The notes beneath the pieces were generated by a model. It worked only from the letters and a program-made list of their open reading frames with translations. It did no database searches and was not told the DNA's origin. Below are positions 56,463 through 64,000 of a DNA stretch of 64,000 nucleotides, one piece after another. Within the stretch, counting starts at the first letter, position 1. The number at the start of each line of letters is the position of its first letter. Origin of the DNA: Lentisphaeria bacterium (GTDB taxonomy: Bacteria > Verrucomicrobiota > Lentisphaeria > Victivallales > Victivallaceae); NCBI GenBank assembly GCA_022009855.1, contig CP091727.1:3100001-3164000 (forward strand). The letters run 5' to 3'. The position numbers and the translations under genes are program-made.

Positions 56463-57536
56463 ATGTTGAAATACCGACAGGTGGTGGAACTGTTGCGTCA
56501 GCGGATCTGCAACGGGGAGTATCCGGATGGGACACTGCCGGCGATCCGACAGCTTGCCGAAGATCTCGGCGTGAGTTATCTCACTGCGCGCAAAGCGGTG
56601 AAGGAGCTCAAGGAGAGCGGCATCATTGCGCACAACGCTTCAAACCGCAAGATTGTGATCGATCAGACGGTGACGAAACATCCGCTGGTCGGCGTGATTA
56701 CGCCGCTCTGGCGCTTTTCCGAATGGATGCGTGCCATCCGGAATGTGACGGCGGAACTGGGGGGACAGAGTCGCTTCGTAACTTACGCGTCTGATACGGA
56801 TCCGGTGATCACCGAGATGCTGAGCGGGAATTTCGATGTGATTCTGGTTGAGCTTCCGACCCGCCAGCGACCGGACCGGTTGCTGGACCGGCTGCGTAAA
56901 CTGGGCAGTCGGGCCGTGGTGTTGTTTCACGACATGAGCCGTTACGGCCTGCGTTCTTTCGTGGGTTCCAGCCCGGAATACATTCGTCTGTTCATGGAGA
57001 GGCTGCGCCGCTGCGGCTGCCGCCGGATCGACGCGCTCGGTTCGGCCAACAGCGGTGATCTGGAATGTGCAGCCCGGCTTCGGGCCTGGCGTTCCTTCCT
57101 TACGCGGCACCGTCTGGAAGGAGAGTGCCACGATCCGGGAATTCTTCCTTTCGAGCACCCGGAGCTGAAGGTGTGGCAGCTGGCGCTGAGGCTGATTGAT
57201 TCCGGACGGTTGCCCGAAGCGGTTTTCTGCCTGACTCCGGCGCTGGCAATCGGTTTTTACCGGGCCTGTTATGAGAGGCATATCGAGATCGGCCGGGACA
57301 TTTCGATATTTTCGTTCGGCGAACAGGAGACGGCGAGATTCATGACTCCGGCACTGGCGACCATCGCCAATACCGACGGGCTGGAGCCGGTGATGCGGGA
57401 GCTGTTGAGCCAGTACCTTCCCGGCGCCAAGCCGGATAACCGGCTGCTGTTTCAGTTGACGGATTTTGAACTCTTCGAAGGGGAATCCCTGATTCCGGCG
57501 GCCCGGCAGGGCGACGCTTTCTGCAGCAACAGGTAG
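56463..57536 (+). CDS. GntR-type regulator with LacI-like ligand domain, intact
   Basis: 357 residues. Winged helix: VVELLRQRICNGEYPDGTLP, AIRQLAEDLGVSYLTARKAV, LKESGIIAHNASNRKIVID. The remainder is a LacI/GalR-type sugar-binding domain: PLVGVITPLWRFSEWMRAI, FDVILVELPTRQRPDRLLD, RAVVLFHDMSRYGLRSFVG, RCGCRRIDALG, RDISIFSFGEQETARFMTP. It probably senses a released sugar and controls the preceding large glycosidase and small CBM-like gene. It converges with the membrane protein gene. Confidence 0.88.
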   Translation: MLKYRQVVELLRQRICNGEYPDGTLPAIRQLAEDLGVSYLTARKAVKELKESGIIAHNASNRKIVIDQTVTKHPLVGVITPLWRFSEWMRAIRNVTAELGGQSRFVTYASDTDPVITEMLSGNFDVILVELPTRQRPDRLLDRLRKLGSRAVVLFHDMSRYGLRSFVGSSPEYIRLFMERLRRCGCRRIDALGSANSGDLECAARLRAWRSFLTRHRLEGECHDPGILPFEHPELKVWQLALRLIDSGRLPEAVFCLTPALAIGFYRACYERHIEIGRDISIFSFGEQETARFMTPALATIANTDGLEPVMRELLSQYLPGAKPDNRLLFQLTDFELFEGESLIPAARQGDAFCSNR

Positions 57537-57578
57537 TGCAGGCACTGAACGGCTGTTCCCGACTGTCGGACAGCGGAC

Positions 57579-59218
57579 TCAGCGAATCCGGTAGAGTCGG
57601 ATCTTCCACGGTGCTGCGGGATCCTTGGAAAAAGAAAACCTCGCCGGAGAGCCGTTGCCACTGCCGCAGTGCGCTCGGAAAATCTTTCTTTTCCGGCCAA
57701 CCGAGCATAAACCAGCCGGGCGGATTGTGGCCGCTGTAGCCGTTGACCGTGATCATGCCGGTCTGCTGGGCCGCCAGCATTGCGTACAGATTGGTTTCCG
57801 GCCCCGGCGCGGGGGATCGGCAAACCGGATGAACACGGAGCGTGGTGGGAGGTTTTCCAACTGCGCTGCGATCCGGTCGACCTTCGCCTGTTCCGCCGCC
57901 TTGTCGTAACAGGATTCCGGACGGAGGACCATCCCCTCCAACATCAGAATCGGCAGGAAGAGCAACAGCCATCGCCTGAATTTTCCTGCCCCCAGGCAAT
58001 CGACCGCCCAGGCGATGAAAATCGCCTGAAAGAGCAACAGAACAAGAATGATCCGGGTCATGCTCCGCAGGCTGTTGAGGCCCGGAACGATGTCGCGCAG
58101 ACTCTTGTAGAGGCAGAAATCACCGATTTGAAGACTGAATGCAATCAGGATCAGCCAGCAGAGAAACGCGGTCAGCAGCAGAGGGTTTCGAGGGGATTTC
58201 CGGCACAGGAGCCAGGCAGCGGCGACGGTGGCCGCCAGCGCTGCGATTCCGGCAAAGAGGGTGTGTTCATCTTTGTAGGAGTCGATGGAAATCAGAGCGT
58301 GGAGCCACTGCCAGCAGAAGGCGTCGCCAGCCGGAAGCAGATAGCTGGAAAGATGGGGGAGCAGCAGCAGTTGAATGCTGAACGGCTGGGTGAGATCCAA
58401 CATGCGCCATACGACCAGATAAGGCGGAAAAAGGAATTGCAGCAGCATTGCAACCGCTGCGACGAGGAGCAGCAGCCGGTAGAGAATTTCGTGCCCTTTC
58501 CCCAGCAGGACCTGCCGCCAGTCCTTCCGCTTCCGGTCCCGGATCGCCAGACAGCAGAAAAAAGACCCCCAGGGCCAGAAGCAGCAGCGTTCCGAGGTAG
58601 ATGGAGCAGGCGAACTGCCAGAACAACGCGCCGATGAGCAGAGAGAAACAGCGCAGATTCGGCTTTTGCCAGAAAAAGCCAGAGGGCGCCGAACGCGAGC
58701 GGAATCGGGAAGCGCGGCAATAGCTGGATATGAGTGAGCTGGGCGGTGACCGGCATGGCGAAGGTGAAGAGATAACTGCCCGCCGCCGCCGCGAGCGGGA
58801 GAACTCCAGTTTCCGCAGCATCCAGACGCAGGCGGCGAAGTTCAGGAGGTACTGAAGCAGGATCCAGCACTGGAGCGCACCGTCCGGCCCGAAACCGGCG
58901 ATTCGGAAGAGTGCGTAGAAGGGAAGGTTTCCTGCGTGGCAGTCCGAATAGGCGAGGGCGAGCGGTGCAGGGTAGAAGAAGGGTGCATTCCAGAACGAGG
59001 GTTCTTCGCCCATCAGCCAGAGGTAGCCGTGTTCGAGGACATAGCGGTTGAAGAGGGTGTCGAGTGTGCCGGGCAGTGTGGAAAAGTTCCACCCGAAGTA
59101 AGGCATCAGCTGGAGAAGAACTCCGGCCAGGAAGAACGGAACGCTCCACAGCAGGGGTGGGGCGCCGCGCTGAAACGGCGGTCGCTCCGGGGAGGATGGT
59201 ATCGGCTGTTTTTTTCAT
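57579..59218 (-). CDS. Polytopic membrane protein, glycosyltransferase-C/YfhO-like, several frame changes
   Basis: ATG 59218 follows AGAAGG. Pieces in successive frames give a protein of about 545 residues with many hydrophobic helices: PFFLAGVLLQLMPYFGWNFS, HAGNLPFYALFRIAG, LLIGALFWQFACSIYLGTLLL, LLLTAFLCWLILIAFSLQ, MTRIILVLLLFQAIFIAWAV. FNRYVLEHGYLWLMG and SYKDEHTLF are extracytoplasmic loops. The C-terminal soluble tail reads KDPAAPWKIRLYRIR before TGA 57579-57581. The layout resembles GT-C-type glycosyltransferases and YfhO-like proteins that handle lipid-linked sugars. Frame changes occur near 59170, 58790, 58500 and 57810. Its function is not certain. Confidence 0.55.
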
Positions 59219-59321
59219 ATGACCTTCTGAATTGGAATTCCTGCAAACTGTATAACTGTAGCGTGAAGGGAGCCGCATTGCAACCAACTTTCCGTTTTTT
59301 TCGCGGAATTTCAAAAAACAT

Positions 59322-59350
59322 TTGACAAATCGGGAAAACGGGGCGATATT
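59322..59350 (+). promoter_or_regulatory. trp operon promoter
   Basis: A perfect TTGACA at 59322-59327, a 17-base spacer, and GATATT at 59345-59350. Transcription would start near 59357, giving a leader of about 20 bases before the trpL start codon. Confidence 0.75.
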
Positions 59351-59376
59351 AAGAAAAACAGTGAAGGATTTTTTCG

Positions 59377-59460
59377 ATGAACCATTCGTTTCAGCGCATC
59401 AGCAACACCTGGCAGTGGTGGTGGCGAAAGCCCGCCGTTGCCGGCCTTGTCATGCTCTGA
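59377..59460 (+). CDS. trpL: trp leader peptide, 27 residues with four Trp codons
   Basis: ATG 59377 sits after GTGAAGGA and the frame ends at TGA 59458-59460. The peptide reads MNHSFQRISNTWQWWWRK, then PAVAGLVML. Trp codons are residues 12, 14, 15 and 16, a density far above chance, and lie directly before an RNA segment that can form alternative hairpins. This is the classic arrangement of a ribosome-mediated attenuator: when charged tRNA-Trp is scarce the ribosome stalls at these codons and transcription proceeds into trpE. Confidence 0.88.
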   Translation: MNHSFQRISNTWQWWWRKPAVAGLVML

Positions 59461-59565
59461 AACTCCCCGATACAATGCCGGGAGGTCCTGAAAGGGGCGT
59501 GACCGGGTAAAGAAAACCGATTGACGGCGGGTCCGATCCAGTGAGATTGCGGCCCGCCTTTTTTT
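59420..59565 (+). promoter_or_regulatory. trp transcription attenuator (four-segment leader RNA)
   Basis: Segment 1 is GGTGG at 59420-59424 inside the Trp codons. Segment 2, CCCGCCGTT at 59431-59439, can pair with segment 1 (CCGCC) or with segment 3, GACGGCGGG at 59523-59531, in nine pairs. Segment 3 also pairs with segment 4, CCCGCC at 59553-59558, forming a terminator. A ribosome stalled at residue 12 would cover segment 1 and leave 2 free to pair with 3 (antitermination); a ribosome at the stop codon would cover segment 2 and let 3:4 terminate. Confidence 0.82.
59526..59565 (+). terminator. Attenuator terminator before trpE
   Basis: GGCGGG (59526-59531) pairs with CCCGCC (59553-59558), with more pairs inside the loop, and is followed by seven T. 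It lies 44 bases before the trpE start. Confidence 0.88.
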
Positions 59566-59608
59566 GTGCAGATTTTTCAGAAAAGACCAAATACAGGAGA
59601 GAGAAAAA

Positions 59609-61077
59609 ATGATGAAGTTTGAGGAGTTTCGCCAACTGGCGGAGGAGGCCAACCTGATTCCGGTGGTACAGCGGGTGCTTGCCGATCTGGAGACGCCGGT
59701 TTCGGTGCTGGCGCGCTTCCGGGATGACGAAAACGTCTTTCTGCTCGAAAGCGTCGAGGCGGGGGAGCGGTTCGGCCGCTACTCCTTCCTCGGCATCCAT
59801 CCGCGTGGTGTTTTCACGGTGGAGCAGGGGCGTCCCTACTATACCGACGGCTCCGGCAGAGGGAGCTTCCCGCGCCGGAAGGCGCGTTCACCGCGTTGCG
59901 TGGACTGCTGGAGGGAATCCGTCCGGCGGCGGTGCCGGATCTGCCGCCGCTCTTCGGCGGCGCGATCGGTTACATCGGCTACGAGACGGTCGGCGAATTC
60001 GAGAAACTGCCGCCGCCGAAACCCGGTCTGAAGGGCCCGGAGTGCGCGTTCCTGATCACTGACGAGATGATTATCTTCGACAATCTGCATCACACGATGA
60101 TGATTTCGGTTTCGGTCCGTCCGGAGGAGTACCCGAATCTGCGGGCCGCCTACGATCATGCCGTCGCCCGCATCGGCGAGATCCGCGAGACGCTGCGCCG
60201 TCCTGCCCCGGCGCTGGAAGCGGTGGCCGGTCCGGCTCCGCAGCTCCATTCGAACATGAGTCGCGAGGAGTACATGGCGATGGTGGAGAAAGGAAAACAG
60301 TACATCTGCGACGGCGACATCATCCAGGTGGTGCTGTCGCAGAAGTTCAGTGCGGAGTTTCAGCAACCGCCGATTCAGCTTTACCGGGCGCTGCGGCTGG
60401 TGAATCCGTCGCCCTACACTTTCTACCTCAAGCTGGGGGAACGGGTGCTGGTCGGCTCCAGTCCGGAGACGCTGGTGCGGCTCGACGGCGGCACCGCGAT
60501 GGTGCGGCCAATCGCCGGAACCCGCCGCCGCGGCGAAACTCCCGCCCGGGACCGGGAGCTGGCCGACGAACTGCTGCGCGACGAGAAGGAGCGGGCCGAA
60601 CATCTGATGCTGGTCGATCTCGGCCGCAACGACCTCGGCCGGGTGGCGCTGCCGGGCAGCGTTCAGGTCAAGGATTTCATGACCGTCGAACGTTACTCGC
60701 ATGTGATGCATCTGGTGACGACGGTGGAGGCGTTGCCCGCCGAGGGGGTGGACGGGTTCGATCTGGTTCGTTCGGTTTTCCCCGCCGGGACGCTCTCCGG
60801 CGCGCCGAAGATCCGGGCGATGGAGATCATTCACGAGCTGGAACCCGAACCGCGCGGCACCTACGGCGGTGCGGTCGGCTACTTCAGCTACACCCGGAAC
60901 ATGGATCTGGCGATCACCATCCGCACACTGCAGATTGAGAACGGCCAGATTTCGATTCAGGCGGGAGCCGGAATCGTCTACGACTCCGATCCGGCGACCG
61001 AGTACGAGGAGACGGTCAACAAGGCCGCCGCGATGCTCCGGTCGCTGCGGCTGGCGGCGGCGGGACTGGAACTGTAA
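59609..61077 (+). CDS. trpE: Anthranilate synthase component I, one frame change
   Basis: Makes anthranilate from chorismate and ammonia, the first step of Trp synthesis, with TrpG. ATG 59609 follows AGGAGAG. The N-terminal part has the Trp-feedback motif LLESVEAGERFGRYSF. After a frame change near 59860 it continues EGAFTALRGLLEGIRP and FGGAIGYIGYETVGEFE. The chorismate-binding domain is complete: SPETLVRLDGGTAMVRPIAG, ELLRDEKERAEHLMLVDLGRND, RSVFPAGTLSGAPKIRAMEII, GAVGYFSYTRNMDLAITIR and ISIQAGAGIVYDSDP. About 490 residues, normal for TrpE. First structural gene behind the attenuator; trpG begins 27 bases later. Confidence 0.93.
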
Positions 61078-61104
61078 CGCGAAGCAGAGGAGCTTGGAGA
61101 AGAT

Positions 61105-61707
61105 ATGATTTTCGTACTTGACAATTTCGATTCGTTCACCTACAATCTGGTGCAGTACTTTCAGCAGCTCGACTGCGAGGTGGTGACCGCACGGAACCGG
61201 TCGATCACGCCGGAGGAGGTGTTCGCACTCCGGCCGGAGGCGATCGTGCTTTCTCCCGGTCCGGGCCGTCCGGAGAACGCCGGAATCATGCCCGCGCTGA
61301 TCCGGGCCGCCGCCGGAAAAATTCCGATGCTCGGCGTCTGTCTCGGCCATCAGGGAATCGGGCAGGCGTTCGGCATGCAGGTCATTCACGCCGGGCGGAT
61401 CGTCCACGGCAAGGTTTCGACGGTCGATCACGACAGGAAGGGGCTGTTCGCCGGACTGAGTTCGCCGTTCAAGGCGGTCCGCTACCACTCGCTCGCGCTC
61501 GACGAATCGACCCTGCCGCCGGAACTGGAGATCACCTGCCGCAGCGAGGACGGCGAGGTGATGGGCATCCGCCACCGGGAGTATCTCATCGAGGGAATCC
61601 AGTACCATCCGGAGTCGATCCTCACCTCGACCGGCAAGCGGCAGCTCGCCAACTTCCTCGAACTGGTCAATCGCCGGCGGCTGGAACGGAGGGCGGCATC
61701 ATGCTGA
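61105..61707 (+). CDS. trpG: Anthranilate synthase component II (glutamine amidotransferase)
   Basis: Supplies ammonia from glutamine to TrpE. Intact, 200 residues, class I amidotransferase: LDNFDSFTYNLVQYF at the start, VLSPGPGRPENAG, the nucleophile Cys in MLGVCLGHQGIGQAFG, and the His/Glu pair in EGIQYHPESILT. ATG 61105 follows GGAG. The stop overlaps trpD by seven bases, so the two are translated together. A similar protein serves folate synthesis (PabA), but the operon makes TrpG the clear choice. Confidence 0.93.
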   Translation: MIFVLDNFDSFTYNLVQYFQQLDCEVVTARNRSITPEEVFALRPEAIVLSPGPGRPENAGIMPALIRAAAGKIPMLGVCLGHQGIGQAFGMQVIHAGRIVHGKVSTVDHDRKGLFAGLSSPFKAVRYHSLALDESTLPPELEITCRSEDGEVMGIRHREYLIEGIQYHPESILTSTGKRQLANFLELVNRRRLERRAASC

Positions 61708-62723
61708 CGCGCTATCTGGAAAAGGTGCTCGACCGCCGGGACCTCTCCCCCGCTGAAATGGAGGAGGCGTTCCGCATCATCACCGGCGGAGAGGTCGCCC
61801 ATTCGCAGATCGGCGCCTTTCTCGCGGCATTGCGGATGAAGGGAGTCTCCCAGACCGAACTGGTTGGCGCCGCCCGGATGCTTCGCCGCGCCGCCGCCTT
61901 CATCGACTGCGGCGGACGCGACGTGGTCGATGTGGTCGGAACCGGCGGCGACGGAACCGGCAGCTTCAATATTTCGACGACCAGCGCCTTCGTTGCCGCC
62001 GGGGCCGGCGTGTGCGTGGCGAAGCATGGCAACCGGGCGGCGTCGAGCCGCTGCGGCTCGGCCGATGTGCTGGCCGCGCTCGGATTCGAGCTTGACGCGC
62101 CGGCGGCGGTGATGGAGAACGCGATCGCCGAACACGGCATCGGCTTCCTCTACGCCGCGAAATTTCACCCGGTGCTGGGACAGGTGGCGGTGCTCCGCCG
62201 CGAACTGCGGATCCGCACGGTGTTCAACATGGTGGGGCCTCTGTGCAATCCGGCCGGAGCGCGGTCGATCGTGTTGGGTGTCTACGCGCCGGAGCTCGCC
62301 GAACTCTTCGCCGGAGCGCTGCAGGAGCTCGGCGTCCGCCGGGCGCTGGTGGTACACGGGCTGGACGGACTCGACGAGATCAGCTGTTGTGCCGCTACCC
62401 GGGTGTCGGAGCTGCGCGACGGGCGGATCGTCACCCGCGAACTTCTGCCGGAATTGCTGCTCGGAACCGTCTACGCGCCGGAGGAGCTCCGGGGCGGAGA
62501 TCCGGAACGGAACGCCGAGATCCTCCGGTCGGTGCTCTCCGGCGTGGATCGGGGCGCGCCGCGCGCGGCGGTGCTGCTCAACGCGGGAGCGGCCATCTAT
62601 ATTGCGGGCGTGGCCTCCACGCTCGAAGAGGGAATTCTTCTCGCGGGCCGTTCGATCGATTCCGGCGCCGCGGAACGGAAACTGGAACTTCTGATTGAGG
62701 CGAGCCATGGAACGGGTGCTTGA
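61701..62723 (+). CDS. trpD: Anthranilate phosphoribosyltransferase
   Basis: Joins anthranilate to PRPP, the second step of the pathway. Intact, 340 residues. The PRPP-binding glycine loop is VVGTGGDGTGSFNISTTSAF, followed by VAKHGNRAASSRCGSADVL, the anthranilate-site region GIGFLYAAKFHPVLG and FNMVGPLCNPAGA, and HGLDGLDEIS. ATG 61701 lies inside the end of trpG. The 3' end overlaps trpC by 17 bases. Confidence 0.94.
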   Translation: MLTRYLEKVLDRRDLSPAEMEEAFRIITGGEVAHSQIGAFLAALRMKGVSQTELVGAARMLRRAAAFIDCGGRDVVDVVGTGGDGTGSFNISTTSAFVAAGAGVCVAKHGNRAASSRCGSADVLAALGFELDAPAAVMENAIAEHGIGFLYAAKFHPVLGQVAVLRRELRIRTVFNMVGPLCNPAGARSIVLGVYAPELAELFAGALQELGVRRALVVHGLDGLDEISCCAATRVSELRDGRIVTRELLPELLLGTVYAPEELRGGDPERNAEILRSVLSGVDRGAPRAAVLLNAGAAIYIAGVASTLEEGILLAGRSIDSGAAERKLELLIEASHGTGA

Positions 62724-63486
62724 AACGATTGTCGAACGGAGCCGTCCGGAGCTGGAGGCGGCGAAGCGGCATGTTCCCGCTTCGGAACTTCGCCGCCGGA
62801 TCGCCGATGCGCCGCCGGTGCGTGATTTCACCGGTTCGCTCCGCAAGCCGGGGCTCCGGGTGATCGCCGAACTCAAGGCCGCTTCGCCGAGCAAAGGGGT
62901 GATCCGGCTGCCGCTGGAGGTGGAGTTGCTCGCCGCCGAACTGGAGGCGGCGGGGGCCGCGGCGCTCTCGGTGCTGACCGAGCGGAACTTCTTCCTCGGC
63001 GGTCTGGAGAATCTCGAGCGGGCCCGGAAGGCGACTGATCTGCCGCTCCTGCGCAAGGACTTCCTCTACGACGAATACCAGCTTCTGGAGGCGCGGGCGG
63101 CGGGGGCGGACGCGGTGCTGCTGATCGCCGCCATGCTCACCGAAGCGGAATTCCGGACTCTTCACGTCTGCGCCGAGTCGCTCGATCTTGCGGTGCTCTG
63201 CGAAGCGCACACCCGCGAGGAGCTGGAGATGCTCGCATCGAACGGCGCGCGGATCATCGGCATCAACGCCCGCAACCTCTCCACCTTCGACACCAGCCTC
63301 GACCGGGTGGCCGAGTTGATCCAACGGGTGCCGGAGGGGTGCATCGCCGTCGGCGAGAGCGCCATCCGGGAGCGGGCGGACCTGCTGCGCCTTCACGGGC
63401 TGGGCGCGCAGGCCTTTCTGATCGGAGAAACCCTGATGCGGGCGCCGTCGCCCGGGAGGAAACTGTGCGAACTCCTGTCGAAGTGA
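62707..63486 (+). CDS. trpC: Indole-3-glycerol-phosphate synthase
   Basis: Closes the indole ring from CdRP. Intact, 259 residues, TIM barrel: VIAELKAASPSKGVIRLP carries the catalytic Lys of the first strand, then ALSVLTERNFFLGGLENL, LLRKDFLYDEYQLLEARAAG (catalytic Lys and Glu), IIGINARNLSTFDTSL and AVGESAIRERADLLRLHG. ATG 62707 follows GAGG. Start and end overlap trpD and trpF, so the whole set is tightly coupled. Confidence 0.94.
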   Translation: MERVLETIVERSRPELEAAKRHVPASELRRRIADAPPVRDFTGSLRKPGLRVIAELKAASPSKGVIRLPLEVELLAAELEAAGAAALSVLTERNFFLGGLENLERARKATDLPLLRKDFLYDEYQLLEARAAGADAVLLIAAMLTEAEFRTLHVCAESLDLAVLCEAHTREELEMLASNGARIIGINARNLSTFDTSLDRVAELIQRVPEGCIAVGESAIRERADLLRLHGLGAQAFLIGETLMRAPSPGRKLCELLSK

Positions 63487-64000
63487 AAATCTGCGGTCTG
63501 ACCCGCCGGTGCGATGTGGAGCTGGCGGCGGAACTGGGGGCCGGTTACGTCGGCTTCGTTCTGGTTCCCGCATCGCCGCGCTGTGTGCCGGTGGAGAGGT
63601 TGCGGGAACTGACCGGCGGACTGCCGGCCGGTGTGAAGCGGGTCGGCGTTTTCGCCGACGCCGACCGGGAGACGATCCTGCGCGCGGCGGAGGGGAATTT
63701 CGACATCATTCAGCTGCACGGGAACGAGACCCGGGAATTCGCCGCGTCGCTCCCGTATCCGGTCTGGAAGGCGGTGCGTGCCGTTGCCGGGACGGAGCTG
63801 GAGCCGCTCTCTCAATGGAAGGTGGAGCGTTTCCTCTTCGACGCGGCCTCCGGCGGTTCCGGCCGTTGCTGCGACTGGAACCTCGCGGCGCAGGCCGCAA
63901 GGCGATGGCGGATCATGCTGGCAGGTGGACTTTCGCCGGAGAACATCCGCGAAGCAATCCAGATGGTGCATCCCGCCGGGGTGGATCTTTCGAGTTCGCT
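63465..64000 (+). CDS. trpF: Phosphoribosylanthranilate isomerase, cut by window end
   Basis: Converts PRA to CdRP, the step between TrpD and TrpC. GTG 63465 lies after GGGAGGA and inside the end of trpC. The frame stays open to base 64000: VEVKICGLTRRCDVELAAELG (catalytic Cys), YVGFVLVPASPR, VGVFADADRET, IIQLHGNETREF, FLFDAASGGSGRCCDW (catalytic Asp) and MLAGGLSPENIREA. About 179 of the usual 200-220 residues are present. trpB and trpA are expected beyond the window. Confidence 0.92.
   Translation, partial: MRTPVEVKICGLTRRCDVELAAELGAGYVGFVLVPASPRCVPVERLRELTGGLPAGVKRVGVFADADRETILRAAEGNFDIIQLHGNETREFAASLPYPVWKAVRAVAGTELEPLSQWKVERFLFDAASGGSGRCCDWNLAAQAARRWRIMLAGGLSPENIREAIQMVHPAGVDLSSS

Noticed and set aside
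59839..61608. 589-codon open frame on the minus strand
   Set aside because: It is antisense to trpE and trpG, whose motifs are unmistakable; open antisense frames are common in GC-rich genes.
61482..63056. 524-codon open frame on the minus strand
   Set aside because: Antisense to trpG, trpD and trpC; Arg/Ser-rich, low-complexity translation.

Overview
The window looks like a chromosomal segment of a glycan-degrading bacterium of the Lentisphaerae (PVC group), most like Victivallis. This is an inference from the gene mix rather than a database match: many large secreted glycosidases and beta-helix proteins, several DUF1559-style prepilin-like proteins (FTLIELL signature) embedded in glycan loci, six AraC regulators, and a 16S gene on the minus strand. 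Base composition is moderately GC-rich, with AT-rich promoters of a TTGnnn-17-TATAAT type.

Layout. 1-966: end of a BNR-repeat protein. 995-1155: a decayed copy of a 23S/5S rRNA junction. 1068-2436 (-): AraC regulator plus a small unknown gene. 2644-10739 (+): glycan cassette with a carbohydrate-binding protein split by an IS630 element, a large clan GH-A-like glycosidase that starts with the same module, a prepilin, a phospholipase C/P1-like protein with an NPCBM domain, and a WbsX/GH99-like protein. 10956-12399 (+): GH39-like enzyme. 12517-18377 (-): complete rrn operon (two promoters, 16S, tRNA-Ala, tRNA-Ile, 23S, 5S, terminator). 18374-23320: AraC, six-hairpin glycosidase coupled to a transporter, and a metallophosphoesterase. 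23299-25999 (-): IclR regulator, SDR dehydrogenase and enolase-superfamily sugar-acid dehydratase operon. 26438-27424: TylF-like methyltransferase. 27456-33341 (-): GH127-like enzyme, prepilin and two beta-helix proteins, with a divergent AraC. 34471-41308: AraC, nucleoside hydrolase, prepilin, large glycosidase, AraC. 41440-45957: DUF6259-like protein, BNR sialidase-like protein, AraC. 46057-47481: IS4-type element. 47653-52070: GntR, glycosidase, prepilin. 52262-57536: very large glycosidase, small secreted protein, GntR regulator. 57579-59218 (-): polytopic membrane protein. 59322-64000: trp operon (trpL attenuator, trpE, trpG, trpD, trpC, trpF), running off the window.

How it fits together. 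The recurring unit is a transcription factor, a prepilin-like protein and one or more exported glycan-active enzymes, consistent with a series of substrate-specific glycan utilisation cassettes. The sugar-acid operon and the glycosidase/transporter pair would feed the products into metabolism. The trp operon is a separate housekeeping region with what reads as a complete ribosome-mediated attenuator.

Caveat on gene integrity. Most genes over about 1 kb are broken by single-base frame changes, many of them at runs of five to seven identical bases, while the protein sequence continues cleanly on the other side. I treat most of these as probable sequence errors and give gene spans across the breaks. 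rRNAs, tRNAs and several shorter genes are intact.
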